64,000 nucleotides of DNA from Lachnospiraceae bacterium (GCA_017480195.1 JAFVBE010000003.1:1-64000), one strand, 5' to 3'; positions 1-10,171 are shown, counted from the first letter of the stretch. Program-made: numbers and translations. The notes: generated from the letters alone by a model not told the origin.

Positions 1-1
1 A

Positions 2-973
2 CCACAGGGTATGCCGCCACAGGGACAACAGCCACAGGGAGCGCGTCCGAATAATATACCACCGATGATGGGACAACAACCGCAAGGGCAACAACCGCAG
101 GCACCACAGGGTATGCCGCCACAGGGACAACAGCCACAGGGAGCGCGTCCGAATAATATACCACCGATGATGGGACAACAACCGCAAGGACAACAGCCAC
201 AGGCACAACAGCCACAGGCACCACAGGGTATGCCACCACAGGCACAACAGCCACAGGGGGCGCGTCCGAATAATATACCACCGATGATGGGACAGCAACC
301 GCAAGGACAACAGCCACAGGCGCCACAGGGTATGCCACGACAGGGACAACAGCCACAGGGAGCGCGTCCGAATAATATACCACCGATGATGGGGCAGCCG
401 CCACAGGCACCACAGGGTATGCCGCCACAGGGACAACAGCCACAGGGAGCGCGTCCGAATAATGTGCCACCGATGATGGGACAACAGCCACAGGCACCAC
501 AGGGGCAACAACTGCAATCAAATGATGGTCAGAATATACAGCCGCAGCCTGAGAAAAAAGAAGATTTAAAGGCTGAGACAGAAGATAAAACAGAGACTAA
601 TGGCTCCCAACCATCGTCCCCACAGATAGCTACCATGATGGGAGGCTTGGCAGGACAGCTTGGTGAGAAGCCGATACCACATCTGATAAGGAAGAAAACA
701 GGTGAAGTAATTAACATTACAAAGCCGGAATTTGCAATAGGTAAATCGCAATCGAATGCAGATTATACCATAGAGGAAAACCCTGCCATAAGCAGAGTAC
801 ATTGCATAATAGTACAGAAAAACGGTGTAAATTACATAAAGGATAATAATTCAACCAATCACACATATATTAATGATGAGGAGCTTGAACCGGGAAAAGA
901 GGTATTACTCAAGCATAAGACAGTTATAAGAATGGGTGATGAGGAATTTACATTTTTACTTAGGAAAGAATAA
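2..973 (+). CDS. FHA-domain protein with Gln/Pro-rich repeat array (5' end outside window)
   Basis: The frame is open to the left edge, so the N-terminus is missing. The visible part starts with about 165 residues of low-complexity Met-Pro-Gln-Gly repeats, then an acidic Lys/Glu/Thr linker. The last 90 residues are a forkhead-associated domain with the expected landmarks: a Gly-Lys-Ser strand start, SRVH, and an N-S-T-N loop. FHA domains bind phosphothreonine peptides. The next two genes encode a PP2C phosphatase and a Ser/Thr kinase, so this protein probably reads phosphorylation in the same pathway. No membrane segment or catalytic domain is visible in the part seen. It ends 24 bp before the phosphatase start and is likely co-transcribed with it. 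Confidence 0.9.
   Translation, partial: PQGMPPQGQQPQGARPNNIPPMMGQQPQGQQPQAPQGMPPQGQQPQGARPNNIPPMMGQQPQGQQPQAQQPQAPQGMPPQAQQPQGARPNNIPPMMGQQPQGQQPQAPQGMPRQGQQPQGARPNNIPPMMGQPPQAPQGMPPQGQQPQGARPNNVPPMMGQQPQAPQGQQLQSNDGQNIQPQPEKKEDLKAETEDKTETNGSQPSSPQIATMMGGLAGQLGEKPIPHLIRKKTGEVINITKPEFAIGKSQSNADYTIEENPAISRVHCIIVQKNGVNYIKDNNSTNHTYINDEELEPGKEVLLKHKTVIRMGDEEFTFLLRKE
11..500 (+). repeat. In-frame tandem repeat array (29-39 codons per unit)
   Basis: Five units start at the repeated Met codons 11, 113, 230, 332 and 419; the array may extend further left. Full units are 102, 117, 102 and 87 bp, always a multiple of three. They share a core reading GARPNN(I/V)PPMMGQ and differ by 15-bp (5-residue) QQPQ/APQ modules. 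Near-identity at the DNA level suggests recent expansion by slippage or recombination. Confidence 0.9.
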
Positions 974-997
974 AGATATTCATGATAGGAGAAAAGT

Positions 998-1774
998 ATG
1001 AGGTACATAGCAGCTTATCATACTGATGTTGGATTAACTAAGAAGACTAATCAGGACTCGCTTGGGATAAAAGTAATAGAGACAAAATACGGTCAGGCAG
1101 CATTTGGCATAGTCTGTGACGGTATGGGCGGACTTGCTAAGGGGGAGCTTGCCAGCAAAGAGGTCATACTTGCATTCCTGAATTGGTTTGACAGAGTATT
1201 TATTGAGGATGTCAAGGATGATAATTTCAGTGAATCAAGACTGAATGCACAATGGGATGATATAATCCAAAATCAGAATAAAAGACTGGGTGAGTATGGC
1301 AAGGAGCATCATTTCCAGCTTGGAACAACAGTATCGGCTATACTTATGCTACAAGACAAATACTATACTGTACATGTCGGTGACAGCCGTATATATCAGT
1401 TGACGGGCAATAATGTATATCAACTTACCAATGACCAGACTTTTATCGCAAGAGAAATCGCTGCAGGAAGGATGACACCTGAGCAGGCAAAGACAGATCC
1501 CAGAAGAAGCGTACTGCTTCAATGCGTAGGCGCCTCGGATATTGTAAGACCGGATTTTGCAAGCGGGATAATAATGCCTGATACAATCTATATGATATGC
1601 TCAGATGGTTTTAGACATCAGATTACTGAGGAAGAAATGCTGCAGAAGATAGGTCCTTTGAATGCAGTCGATGAGAACAAAATGAGACAGGGATGTGTAT
1701 TCTTGACTGAGTTGGTTAAGAAGAGACAGGAATCAGATAATATAACAGTTGGACTTTTGAAGACGGTACAGTAA
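998..1774 (+). CDS. PP2C-family Ser/Thr protein phosphatase
   Basis: A 258-residue soluble PP2C/PPM phosphatase, the normal single-domain size. Metal-binding and core motifs are present: NQDS near residue 24, CDGMGG near residue 46, VGDSRIY near residue 126, and SDGF near residue 199 with the Asp of the second metal site. Such enzymes remove phosphate from Ser/Thr residues and usually oppose the adjacent kinase. An AGGAGA ribosome site precedes ATG 998. The kinase gene starts 28 bp after the stop, so this is one operon with the flanking FHA and kinase genes. Confidence 0.95.
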   Translation: MRYIAAYHTDVGLTKKTNQDSLGIKVIETKYGQAAFGIVCDGMGGLAKGELASKEVILAFLNWFDRVFIEDVKDDNFSESRLNAQWDDIIQNQNKRLGEYGKEHHFQLGTTVSAILMLQDKYYTVHVGDSRIYQLTGNNVYQLTNDQTFIAREIAAGRMTPEQAKTDPRRSVLLQCVGASDIVRPDFASGIIMPDTIYMICSDGFRHQITEEEMLQKIGPLNAVDENKMRQGCVFLTELVKKRQESDNITVGLLKTVQ

Positions 1775-1802
1775 ATAGGTAAAGCTATGGGAAGGAAATG
1801 TA

Positions 1803-3998
1803 ATGACTAAAGAAGGAACCGTGCTTGATGGTAAATATGAGATATGGAAGGAAGTCGGACGAGGAGGTATGTCTATCGTATATCTTGCGAGAGATAACCG
1901 ACTTAATAAGCAATGGGCTGTCAAGGAGATAAAAAATGATGGCTCAAAGTCCTCGAAGACGCTCTTAAAAGGTCTTGAGAGAGAAGCTAACATATTAAAA
2001 AATGTTGACCATCCGGTATTACCTCGTATAGTAGATATTATTAACCAAAATGGGACCATCTATGTAGTTATGGACTTTATAGAGGGTGAGACGATAAGTG
2101 ACAGACTTAAGAAGGAGGGCGCGCAGCCACAGGATTTGGTGGTTGAATGGGGTATACAGCTCGCAGGCGCATTAGACTACCTTCACAATATGAACCCGCC
2201 TGTTATATATCGTGATATGAAGCCGTCAAATGTAATGATTAAGCCGGAGGGCGGCGTGAAACTCATAGACTTCGGAACTGCGAAGGAATATGATGTCGAG
2301 AATAACGCTGATACGACGGCGCTTGGAACCAGAGGATATGCTGCTCCTGAGCAGTTTGGTGACAAACAGGGACGAGGCATATACAACACGGATGCAAGAA
2401 CTGATATATATAATTTGGGAGCAACACTCTATCATATAGTTACAGGCAGCAATCCTTGTGATCCGCCTTATGGTGTACATCCAATCAGGGAAATGAATCC
2501 TGCTCTTTCGTCGGGCTTGGAGAAGATACTACTTAAATGTACTGAGGATGACCCTGCCAAGAGATATCAGAACTGTTCCGAGCTTATATATGATTTGGAA
2601 CATTATACAGAATTAGATGATTCATATAAGAAGAAGAACAAGAGGAAACTTGCTGCATTTATTACAACCACGGTTCTGACTATTGCAGCCGGAGTAGTCG
2701 CATATGTCGGATATTCGGGATTACAGGGTATAAAGCTTAATAATTATAATACATATATAGAAGAATGTAACGACGCCATCTCAGGAGAAGACAAACAATA
2801 TGATGCAGCAGCTAAAAAATACCGTGAGGCTTTTGAGTTGGATGGAAGGTCGGCAGAGGCGTATGTCAAATACATACAGACATATATAGATGCTTCTCAT
2901 GAGCTTAGAGAGGATGGCTCGACTCCGCTTAAATTAGAGGATGGGCTGAATGTTATTGCGAACAGAATAAAAGAAGGTTATGCCGGTGTGGATAAGAATG
3001 ATGAAGTTCTGTACAAGATGGGCATAACATATTTTGATGAGCTTAAGGATTACAAGACCGCCAACAAATATTTTAATATGGTCGATGAGGATGATAAGGA
3101 CTATGGAAAATTAGTATACTATTATGAAGCAGTATCGGATTACCTGTCAAGTACAAGCATAAATGAGGATGATTTAATCTCTAAGATAGATGATTTTGCA
3201 GAGTACAACCAAACCGGATTTACCAATCAGAATGAAGATAAATTCATAAATTACAAAACCATAGGTCAGGTATATGCTACCTATATAACCGCTGATGGTG
3301 TCGCTGAAAAAGCAGAAAAGGTAATGACGCAGGCGATGAGCGACCTTGAGGAATGCGACAGCATGGGAACAGAGATAGATGTAAATGATTATTACTATAC
3401 ATACAATGATAATCTCATAGTTATATATGAACAGCTTGCAAAGACCGCAGAGAGTGACTTGGAGAAGCACTCCAATTATGAGATGGTTATAACATATTGT
3501 GAGGACTATCTGCTTATATTGGATATAAAGGTTGAAGAAAACGGTGAGATGACCTACGGCGGAACAAGCGACAATGTATTCAACACAAGCTATTATAATA
3601 AGATGATGAAGATAGCATACTGCTATGAGGAGATGGGCGAATACGACAATGCCGTAGATATATATAAGGCATTGGAGGCTGTATTAGGAACAAATAATGT
3701 GCTTAGCAATAAGGTATATGCCGAGCATCTGGATTATATATATTCTTATTGTGAAGATATAGATCAAGATCCTGCGAACTGGTCGTCAGTCTGCCCCGAT
3801 GAATTAGCGGACTTAATCGAGGTTTACCAAGAAGGCTCGAAGGTTCCGTCAATAGACAGCAACAAGACATGGAAGAAGCGCAATGACACAGTTGCGGCTC
3901 TTGCAAGCGGAAGTATGGGCAGGCAGGAGGATACCGACGAGACTGATACGGATGCCGAAAGTGATACAGAAGAAACAAGCGAAGAGATGGGAGAGTGA
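1803..3998 (+). CDS. Membrane Ser/Thr protein kinase with extracellular helical repeat region
   Basis: 731 residues. An N-terminal Hanks-type kinase domain (about 10-270) has a Gly-rich loop GRGGMS (19-24), catalytic Lys41, a YRD variant of HRD with Asp138, DFG at 156-158 and the bacterial GTRGYAAPEQ activation segment. One membrane helix follows at about 283-303. The extracellular part (about 310-690) is rich in Tyr, Asp and Glu and looks like TPR-type helical pairs; it carries no PASTA repeats. The C-terminal 30 residues are very acidic and Thr-rich. The partner phosphatase lies upstream. The next gene starts at or just after this stop codon, so the two are probably translationally coupled. 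Confidence 0.95.
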   Translation: MTKEGTVLDGKYEIWKEVGRGGMSIVYLARDNRLNKQWAVKEIKNDGSKSSKTLLKGLEREANILKNVDHPVLPRIVDIINQNGTIYVVMDFIEGETISDRLKKEGAQPQDLVVEWGIQLAGALDYLHNMNPPVIYRDMKPSNVMIKPEGGVKLIDFGTAKEYDVENNADTTALGTRGYAAPEQFGDKQGRGIYNTDARTDIYNLGATLYHIVTGSNPCDPPYGVHPIREMNPALSSGLEKILLKCTEDDPAKRYQNCSELIYDLEHYTELDDSYKKKNKRKLAAFITTTVLTIAAGVVAYVGYSGLQGIKLNNYNTYIEECNDAISGEDKQYDAAAKKYREAFELDGRSAEAYVKYIQTYIDASHELREDGSTPLKLEDGLNVIANRIKEGYAGVDKNDEVLYKMGITYFDELKDYKTANKYFNMVDEDDKDYGKLVYYYEAVSDYLSSTSINEDDLISKIDDFAEYNQTGFTNQNEDKFINYKTIGQVYATYITADGVAEKAEKVMTQAMSDLEECDSMGTEIDVNDYYYTYNDNLIVIYEQLAKTAESDLEKHSNYEMVITYCEDYLLILDIKVEENGEMTYGGTSDNVFNTSYYNKMMKIAYCYEEMGEYDNAVDIYKALEAVLGTNNVLSNKVYAEHLDYIYSYCEDIDQDPANWSSVCPDELADLIEVYQEGSKVPSIDSNKTWKKRNDTVAALASGSMGRQEDTDETDTDAESDTEETSEEMGE

Positions 3999-4714
3999 TT
4001 GCTATGGAAAATATTTATCAAATATGTTTTTATGGCGGTCTGATACTTGCCATAATTCTGCTTATCGTATCTATCGTACTTTTCATAGTGTTCAGAATAC
4101 CGAAGGTAATCGGAGACCTGACAGGACGAAGTGCTAAGAAAGAGATAGAACAGAAGAAGAAAAAAGGAAGAAATGATACCTCAAGCGAGACCTCAAAAGC
4201 AGAACAGAAAAAGTATTACAATCAGGGCACAGGTAAGATAACAATCAGAGACTCTGTGACAAACGACACAGATATAGACAAAAAACCGATAAATAATACA
4301 GTTGAAGCTCCTGAGCGTGAGACGGATATATTAAGACCGGAGGATTTGGATGAGGATGCTACAGCAGTGTTAGGTTCATCAGGCAGCGAAGACGAGACAA
4401 TGGTTTTAGGCTCGGATGATGAAGAAGCGACAGCCGTACTTGCACAGGGCGGCGAAGGGGATGACAGCCCAACCGATGTACTTACACAAGGCGGAATAGG
4501 AGATGACAGTCCAACCGATGTACTTACACAGGATGGAATAGGAGATGACAGCCCGACAGATGTACTCACATCAGATGAAGAAGAGGAAACAACCGTATTA
4601 ACAGCAGACAGCGAGAAGGAGACGACAGTTCTTAAGGCTGACAACAATATAAGCACTGAAGATAAAGATTACATATATAACATTGTGATAGTAAATACAG
4701 ATGAGAGCTTATAA
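3995..4714 (+). CDS. Single-pass membrane protein with nine Thr-x-(Val/Ile)-Leu motifs
   Basis: About 239 residues, family not recognised. A membrane helix (about 11-34) is followed by a Lys-rich stretch and then a long acidic, disordered-looking cytoplasmic tail. The tail contains one TDIL, two TAVL, one TMVL, three TDVL and two TTVL tetrapeptides, each in acidic surroundings. Thr followed by Leu at +3 is the type of sequence FHA domains read once the Thr is phosphorylated, so this may be the kinase substrate and FHA docking platform (inference). The start is either GTG 3995, overlapping the kinase stop, or ATG 4004, which is better spaced from the upstream GGGAG. Confidence 0.85.
   Translation: MIAMENIYQICFYGGLILAIILLIVSIVLFIVFRIPKVIGDLTGRSAKKEIEQKKKKGRNDTSSETSKAEQKKYYNQGTGKITIRDSVTNDTDIDKKPINNTVEAPERETDILRPEDLDEDATAVLGSSGSEDETMVLGSDDEEATAVLAQGGEGDDSPTDVLTQGGIGDDSPTDVLTQDGIGDDSPTDVLTSDEEEETTVLTADSEKETTVLKADNNISTEDKDYIYNIVIVNTDESL
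4322..4635 (+). repeat. Coding repeat: nine Thr-x-(Val/Ile)-Leu motifs
   Basis: Nine tetrapeptides of the form T-[D/A/M/T]-[V/I]-L are spaced 10-21 residues apart in the tail of the 3995 gene product. The three central copies sit in nearly identical units (G-I-G-D-D-S-P-T-D-V-L-T type) that are also similar in DNA, indicating local duplication. Confidence 0.85.
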
Positions 4715-4753
4715 TAATTAGAAATAACAAGGATTAAGGAAGGAGAAGGTAAG

Positions 4754-7700
4754 ATGAAAAAACTTTGGAATAATTCAAGCAAGCTGTACAAAGTAATGGC
4801 GATTGTTCTTACTCTTATTATGGTTGTGACTCCACTTTATATACATTTCGATAAGAGGTATGATGCAAAGGCGGATGAAAATATTGATGTACAAAAGTTT
4901 TACTTGGATACTGAAAATAATTGGTGTATTTTAAGCGAAGGCATATTAGCAAAAAATGATGGAACTACATATTTTTATGGTATTAAATGCGCAGATGGTA
5001 TAACTAAGGTAAAATATTCTGATGGAAACAATAACGATATTGTAGATGTTATAACAGATGATAATGATGAACATGCACATTGGGCAAAAATTGATGTTAC
5101 CACGGGGAAATCGTATAGTATTAAGGGCTATGTAGATAGTACAGGTGAGCATGAGACAAATATGGAATTATCCAAATTTGTGTGGGAAAATGATGATAGC
5201 TTAAAATTAACTTTAGATGTTAAAGTCAGAAAAACAATCAATGGGGTGGACACTGATACTGATTTTACCGGAGATTTGATTGTAGGAGGAAATCATACAC
5301 TTGTAATCACAATAACAACGGGATATGAACTTGATACCTTATCGGTGTTAGGAGAAGATATTTCTATTTCTTCACTGGATTCGGTAGATATTGATGATTA
5401 TGTAAAAAAATATACATATACATATCAGTTTATTGGTGATAATACAAGTAATTATGGTACAAATAAGTATATAGAAGTAAAAGATAAAAATAGTAATAGC
5501 GAATATAATACACAAATCATATCCTGTACGAGTCTTAAGTATGATAAAACACCACCATCTATTACTGAGACAGGTTTAACTGCTGATGCTACAAAATATT
5601 ATAAGAGTCCTTATGTATTTACTTATGATTTATCCCCGGGCGATAGCAGTAATTATGAATCGGATATAGTTAAAGCAACAAGTAAATTAAATGATAATTC
5701 AGAAGAGGCATTATCTTTAAGTGTAAATTCAGATGATAGAAAAAAAGAATATTACGCACCTGGGCAGAATACGGTTACATTTTACATTGAAGATGAAGCG
5801 GGAAATTATGCAACAAAAGATGTTAAAATAAATATTGATAACTCTCCGCCGGAAACACTTCCAAATCCTACGATAAAAAAAGATGGAAGCAATATTGATT
5901 TTCCAAGGGTAGACGGACATTATTTCACTCCTGACTCAGAAATAACAATATCAGCAAAAGATGACATTGGTTTGAGTAAAATAGTGGCACTTGACGACTC
6001 AAATGGTATATTGTTTTATCGTAATGTTACGGGAATGGCAAATCAATTTACTGTGCCGTTATATGAATTGTTAGGAAAAACGAGTGCTGAAGCTTTGGTA
6101 AATGGTGATTATTATGTAAAAATATATTCATATGACAGTGCTATAAGTTCGATAAGCAGCACAGATATAGAAGGCAATATATCAGTAATACCCCAAGAAA
6201 AAACATTAAAGATAGATGGTACAAAGCCTGAATTAGTAAATGGAGAACAGCCGGTATTGGTTTATCAGGATGGAGGGGATTATCCAAATGTAGAAGAGGA
6301 TGAGATAGATAATGGAGTCTATAAGATAAACAAGGATATTGGTAAGACTATTTTGTATAAGGTCAAAATCAAAGATGAAGGCGGTTCGGGAATAAAGTCT
6401 GTCGTTTTGAAATACGGTGATAAATCCTGGGATTTAGTTGTTGGAAGAATACCGGATTACTATTCAGTTATAATACCTTACAGTGAACAAACTATAGGAA
6501 CAACTGTTGAATATACTATTGTAGCAACCGATAATGCAGGAAACACATTAGAAATTCCAGAGCTTACTCCAATTCAAGTAATTGACTCAAGTATAAGATT
6601 TTCAAATGTTAAATTAGAGGATGAAGATGGTAATGTATATAACGGTGAGGCTGGATTAGCAAGTATAAATGAATATTCTAACAAAAAATACACCTTAACC
6701 GTTACTACTGTTTCAGGAAATAACATAACGGAAGTAGGACTAAAGGATGCATCAGGAATAATAAGTCCGGTAGATACATCGGCTGAATCATTAGCGTCAT
6801 ATGATAAAAAGACAAAACTTTATACTGTTACAACGACTTTGGATATTCCAGCGAAGGTTGCAGGTGAATTAAAGCTATCCTACAACACATTAAAGGTATA
6901 TGCAGAGGATGCAGGAAGTAATTCTAAGACAGCAAATATTAATCTTCTTATGTACGACTCAACTCTGCCAATAGTAAGGAATACAGACAAGACAACAAAG
7001 ATAACGACAGATACTATTTGGCATAAATCGTTCACTCTTCCTTTTGCTATATTATCAGGTACTAAGGGAGATGATGAGTCGCCGCTTGCTTCGGCTGGTT
7101 ATTCATTTTCAGGAACAGATGCAGGTACTAATAAGGATTATACATTAGATGGTGAACAAACAAGTGTAACAGATAGCATAAGCATACCTGAATCTAACAA
7201 TACGAGCGGTACAACTATCACATTCCATGCTAAGGATAAAGCGACGAATAGCATGTCAGGGACGACGGATGAACCGATTTCCTTCACCTTCAAGATTGAT
7301 GCTACTAATCCTACCATCAATTCATTTACGGCGGCAGGAAGTGAGACCAATACTTTGCCATTGGCAGGAGATCCGGCGATTGCAATGAATATCAGCGATA
7401 ACCTTACCATCGACACAGCAGCTTTGAATATAACCCTGCCTGATGGAACAACTAAGGATTATATCTATGAAGGTGTGACCGGAGAACAGAAGGATATATC
7501 GGTTAGCAAGAGTTATGCACTTTCACAGCTTCTTGGCTCTGCTGCTTCGGACGGATTATATAAGATTAAGCTTACCGTGAAGGATAAGGCCGGTAATTCA
7601 GATTCAAAAGAAATTACATTTACATTGGATAACACCGTACCTGAATTTACCGCAGATATAGTAAGCGGTACATCAGGCAAGAATAATGGTTTTTATAATA

Positions 7701-10099
7701 CAGAGGTTCAAGTTAAGCTTACCGTGAAGGATGCTAATTTCAATGCTGATAAAATTAGCGTTACCGACAATGATACAGAGGTTGCACTTGATAGTGGCTG
7801 GACCTTGGAAAATGGTGTTTATACAGCTAAGGTTACAGTGGATAAGGACGCCGAGGGTGTACACAGCATTAAAATAAGCGGCACAGACAGTGCAGGAGTT
7901 GAGGGTGTATCTAAGAATGTTTCATTTACCATTGATAAGACTCTCCCTGAGGTTTCACTTAGCATAAACGGAAGTACATACACTGAGGATATGGACCTTA
8001 AGTACTTCAATGGTACGGTAGCTGTCAAGGCGACTGTAAGTGATGCCAACGAGGATGCGGAGGATTTAAGAATACAGGTGACTAAGACCGTGCCGGGACA
8101 GCAGGCTGTTACCTATGAATATACTCCTACCTCTGACAGAGAATTCGCTTATGCAGATGAAGCAGATTATACAATTAACTTTATAGCTGTTGATAAGGCC
8201 AATAATTCAAGTACGGTTAGGACAGTTAGGTTCAATATAGACAAGACAGCTCCTGTATTATCTGCCGAGATAATAAGCGGCACATCAGGTAAGCAGAATA
8301 ATTATTATAATACTGATGTGGCAGTAAGACTTACCTGTATAGATAATAACTTCAATGCCGAGGCTATGTCGGTAACTGACAATGGTACTCCTATGGCTGT
8401 GAATTGGACGGCAAATGGCTCGACATATTATACAGATGTTACGCTATCTGCTGAGGGATTACACGATATCGTTATAAGCGGTGCTGATATGTACGGAACC
8501 TCGGGCATATCCAAACAGGTATCCTTTGTGATTGATAAGTCAGCTCCTACAGTCGCACTTCTTCTGAATGGTGGTACTGTATATAATGAGAGTATGGGCA
8601 CACTCAATCTTACCGGTGTGGCTAATATAAATGTATCTGTGACAGACAGTAATGATGATTTGGATGATCTGAGAGTACAGGTGATTAAGACTGTACCGGA
8701 TACTGATACAACTACTACTGAATTTATGCCGACCTCAAGCAGAAGCTTAAGCTTCTCAGAGGAAGCAGATTATATAATTAATATTTATGCAGTTGACCGC
8801 GCGAATAATCAGAGCGTAACAAGGACAATCAGCTTCCGTATTGATACGACGGCACCTACACTTACTATATCAGGTGCAAATGGAGGAACCTCCGCGAGTG
8901 CGGTATCGGTTGGATTTAATATAACTGAGAGCTTCTGGTCGGATGCGAGCGGAACAGTTACCATTTATAGAATAGCCGGAGACGGTCAGGAGGAGACCTT
9001 ATATAAGACACTTACCGTAACTCCTAATCAGAGAGCATATACTCTGTCGGAGCTAATCCAAGATACGGGTATATATAGATTTGAGTTTGAAGCCAGAGAT
9101 AGAGTAGGACATACTGTACAGACTGAACAGTCTATCACGGTTGACAGGAACAAACCTGAGATAAGACTTACCGGTGTAAATAATTATGATGTAACTGACG
9201 GACTGGTAAGTGTTGCGGTTACCGTATCGGATGAGTTTTTCCAAAGTAAGACCGTGTCTGCGACAGGAACAGTAATAAGGGCTGATGGTACGAGAAATGT
9301 AGTAGGTTTTGCTCCGTTTTCAGCATCAGGAAATCCTACGGCTATTGAGCAGACCTTCTCTGAGGACGGTATATACGATATTACAATATCGTCGAGGGAT
9401 ATAGCGGGCAATGAGTCCGCCTACAGTGTTCATTTCACTATAGATACTACAGCTCCGGTTATCAAGGATTTATCAGAATATGATGGTAAGACCTTCAATT
9501 CGATTGACCTTGATTTAGACCTTGATGAGTTAGTATCTGACCTTACCGTATGTGATGTGCGTATGTACTTGAATGGTAGTGAGTATGACGGCGTATCCGA
9601 TATAGAGGATGGTTCCTATACGCTGCTTATAACAGCGGAGGATGAGCTTGGACATAAGAGTGAACAGAGTGCAACCTTCGTACTTGATACTAAAGCGCCT
9701 GTATTTATCGTAACGGGTGTTGAGGATGGAGATGTCAAGGATGAGAATTATGACATTGAGATTACCCTACAGCTTGACGAGGATAAGCTTACAAGTGTCA
9801 AGTTAAATGACAAGGATGTGCTTCTTAGTAATAATAATACGACTGCCACACTCAAGGTAACCGACAGAGGTGTATATGAGCTTTACATGGCTGCTGTTGA
9901 CCCTGCCGGAAATGAGGCGGAGCAGATTATAAGCTTCGTATATGGAGATGAAGAGATGGCGGCAGCGGCATTAGATGATACTGTGAGCAAGACGGACAGC
10001 ACATCAGGCAGATGGTGGCTGTGGCTTATAGCTGCGGCAGTAGTCTTAGGTGGAGGCGGCTTCATCTTCATACTGCTTAAGAGAAGAAAGAGTGAATAA
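4754..10099 (+). CDS. Giant Ig-like repeat cell-surface protein
   Basis: 1781 residues. The N-terminus is a signal or anchor helix (about 13-31). The bulk is a chain of bacterial Ig-like modules of about 90-100 residues. Each ends or starts with the signature Asp-(Lys/Thr/Asn)-(Thr/Ser)-x-Pro and contains a D-x-A-G-N type turn, as in Ig-like adhesin modules. The C-terminus has a Trp-rich membrane helix followed by Lys-Arg-Arg-Lys. No LPXTG-like motif is seen, so it is likely held by its membrane helix. GGAAGGAG lies before ATG 4754. Being last in the kinase/phosphatase operon, it may be an envelope client or sensor of that pathway (inference). The first 700 codons are AT-richer than the rest. 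Confidence 0.9.
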   Translation: MKKLWNNSSKLYKVMAIVLTLIMVVTPLYIHFDKRYDAKADENIDVQKFYLDTENNWCILSEGILAKNDGTTYFYGIKCADGITKVKYSDGNNNDIVDVITDDNDEHAHWAKIDVTTGKSYSIKGYVDSTGEHETNMELSKFVWENDDSLKLTLDVKVRKTINGVDTDTDFTGDLIVGGNHTLVITITTGYELDTLSVLGEDISISSLDSVDIDDYVKKYTYTYQFIGDNTSNYGTNKYIEVKDKNSNSEYNTQIISCTSLKYDKTPPSITETGLTADATKYYKSPYVFTYDLSPGDSSNYESDIVKATSKLNDNSEEALSLSVNSDDRKKEYYAPGQNTVTFYIEDEAGNYATKDVKINIDNSPPETLPNPTIKKDGSNIDFPRVDGHYFTPDSEITISAKDDIGLSKIVALDDSNGILFYRNVTGMANQFTVPLYELLGKTSAEALVNGDYYVKIYSYDSAISSISSTDIEGNISVIPQEKTLKIDGTKPELVNGEQPVLVYQDGGDYPNVEEDEIDNGVYKINKDIGKTILYKVKIKDEGGSGIKSVVLKYGDKSWDLVVGRIPDYYSVIIPYSEQTIGTTVEYTIVATDNAGNTLEIPELTPIQVIDSSIRFSNVKLEDEDGNVYNGEAGLASINEYSNKKYTLTVTTVSGNNITEVGLKDASGIISPVDTSAESLASYDKKTKLYTVTTTLDIPAKVAGELKLSYNTLKVYAEDAGSNSKTANINLLMYDSTLPIVRNTDKTTKITTDTIWHKSFTLPFAILSGTKGDDESPLASAGYSFSGTDAGTNKDYTLDGEQTSVTDSISIPESNNTSGTTITFHAKDKATNSMSGTTDEPISFTFKIDATNPTINSFTAAGSETNTLPLAGDPAIAMNISDNLTIDTAALNITLPDGTTKDYIYEGVTGEQKDISVSKSYALSQLLGSAASDGLYKIKLTVKDKAGNSDSKEITFTLDNTVPEFTADIVSGTSGKNNGFYNTEVQVKLTVKDANFNADKISVTDNDTEVALDSGWTLENGVYTAKVTVDKDAEGVHSIKISGTDSAGVEGVSKNVSFTIDKTLPEVSLSINGSTYTEDMDLKYFNGTVAVKATVSDANEDAEDLRIQVTKTVPGQQAVTYEYTPTSDREFAYADEADYTINFIAVDKANNSSTVRTVRFNIDKTAPVLSAEIISGTSGKQNNYYNTDVAVRLTCIDNNFNAEAMSVTDNGTPMAVNWTANGSTYYTDVTLSAEGLHDIVISGADMYGTSGISKQVSFVIDKSAPTVALLLNGGTVYNESMGTLNLTGVANINVSVTDSNDDLDDLRVQVIKTVPDTDTTTTEFMPTSSRSLSFSEEADYIINIYAVDRANNQSVTRTISFRIDTTAPTLTISGANGGTSASAVSVGFNITESFWSDASGTVTIYRIAGDGQEETLYKTLTVTPNQRAYTLSELIQDTGIYRFEFEARDRVGHTVQTEQSITVDRNKPEIRLTGVNNYDVTDGLVSVAVTVSDEFFQSKTVSATGTVIRADGTRNVVGFAPFSASGNPTAIEQTFSEDGIYDITISSRDIAGNESAYSVHFTIDTTAPVIKDLSEYDGKTFNSIDLDLDLDELVSDLTVCDVRMYLNGSEYDGVSDIEDGSYTLLITAEDELGHKSEQSATFVLDTKAPVFIVTGVEDGDVKDENYDIEITLQLDEDKLTSVKLNDKDVLLSNNNTTATLKVTDRGVYELYMAAVDPAGNEAEQIISFVYGDEEMAAAALDDTVSKTDSTSGRWWLWLIAAAVVLGGGGFIFILLKRRKSE

Positions 10100-10120
10100 A
10101 TAAAATATTATATAATGGCT

Positions 10121-10147
10121 AAGAGGGCGGAGATGCTTCGTCCTCTT
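10121..10147. other. 12-bp hairpin with 3-nt loop
   Basis: Bases 10121-10132 pair with 10136-10147 (ten Watson-Crick and two G-T pairs) around the loop ATG. It lies between the surface-protein stop and the HAD gene. There is no clean T-run on either side, so it is a weak terminator or an RNA processing or stability hairpin. Confidence 0.6.
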
Positions 10148-10171
10148 GCTATGCTTGAAAAGAGGAAAAGT

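Noticed and set aside
7138-7416. Open frames opposite the large surface-protein genes
   Set aside because: They mirror biased codon use on the other strand, lack ribosome sites, and overlap a clear gene.
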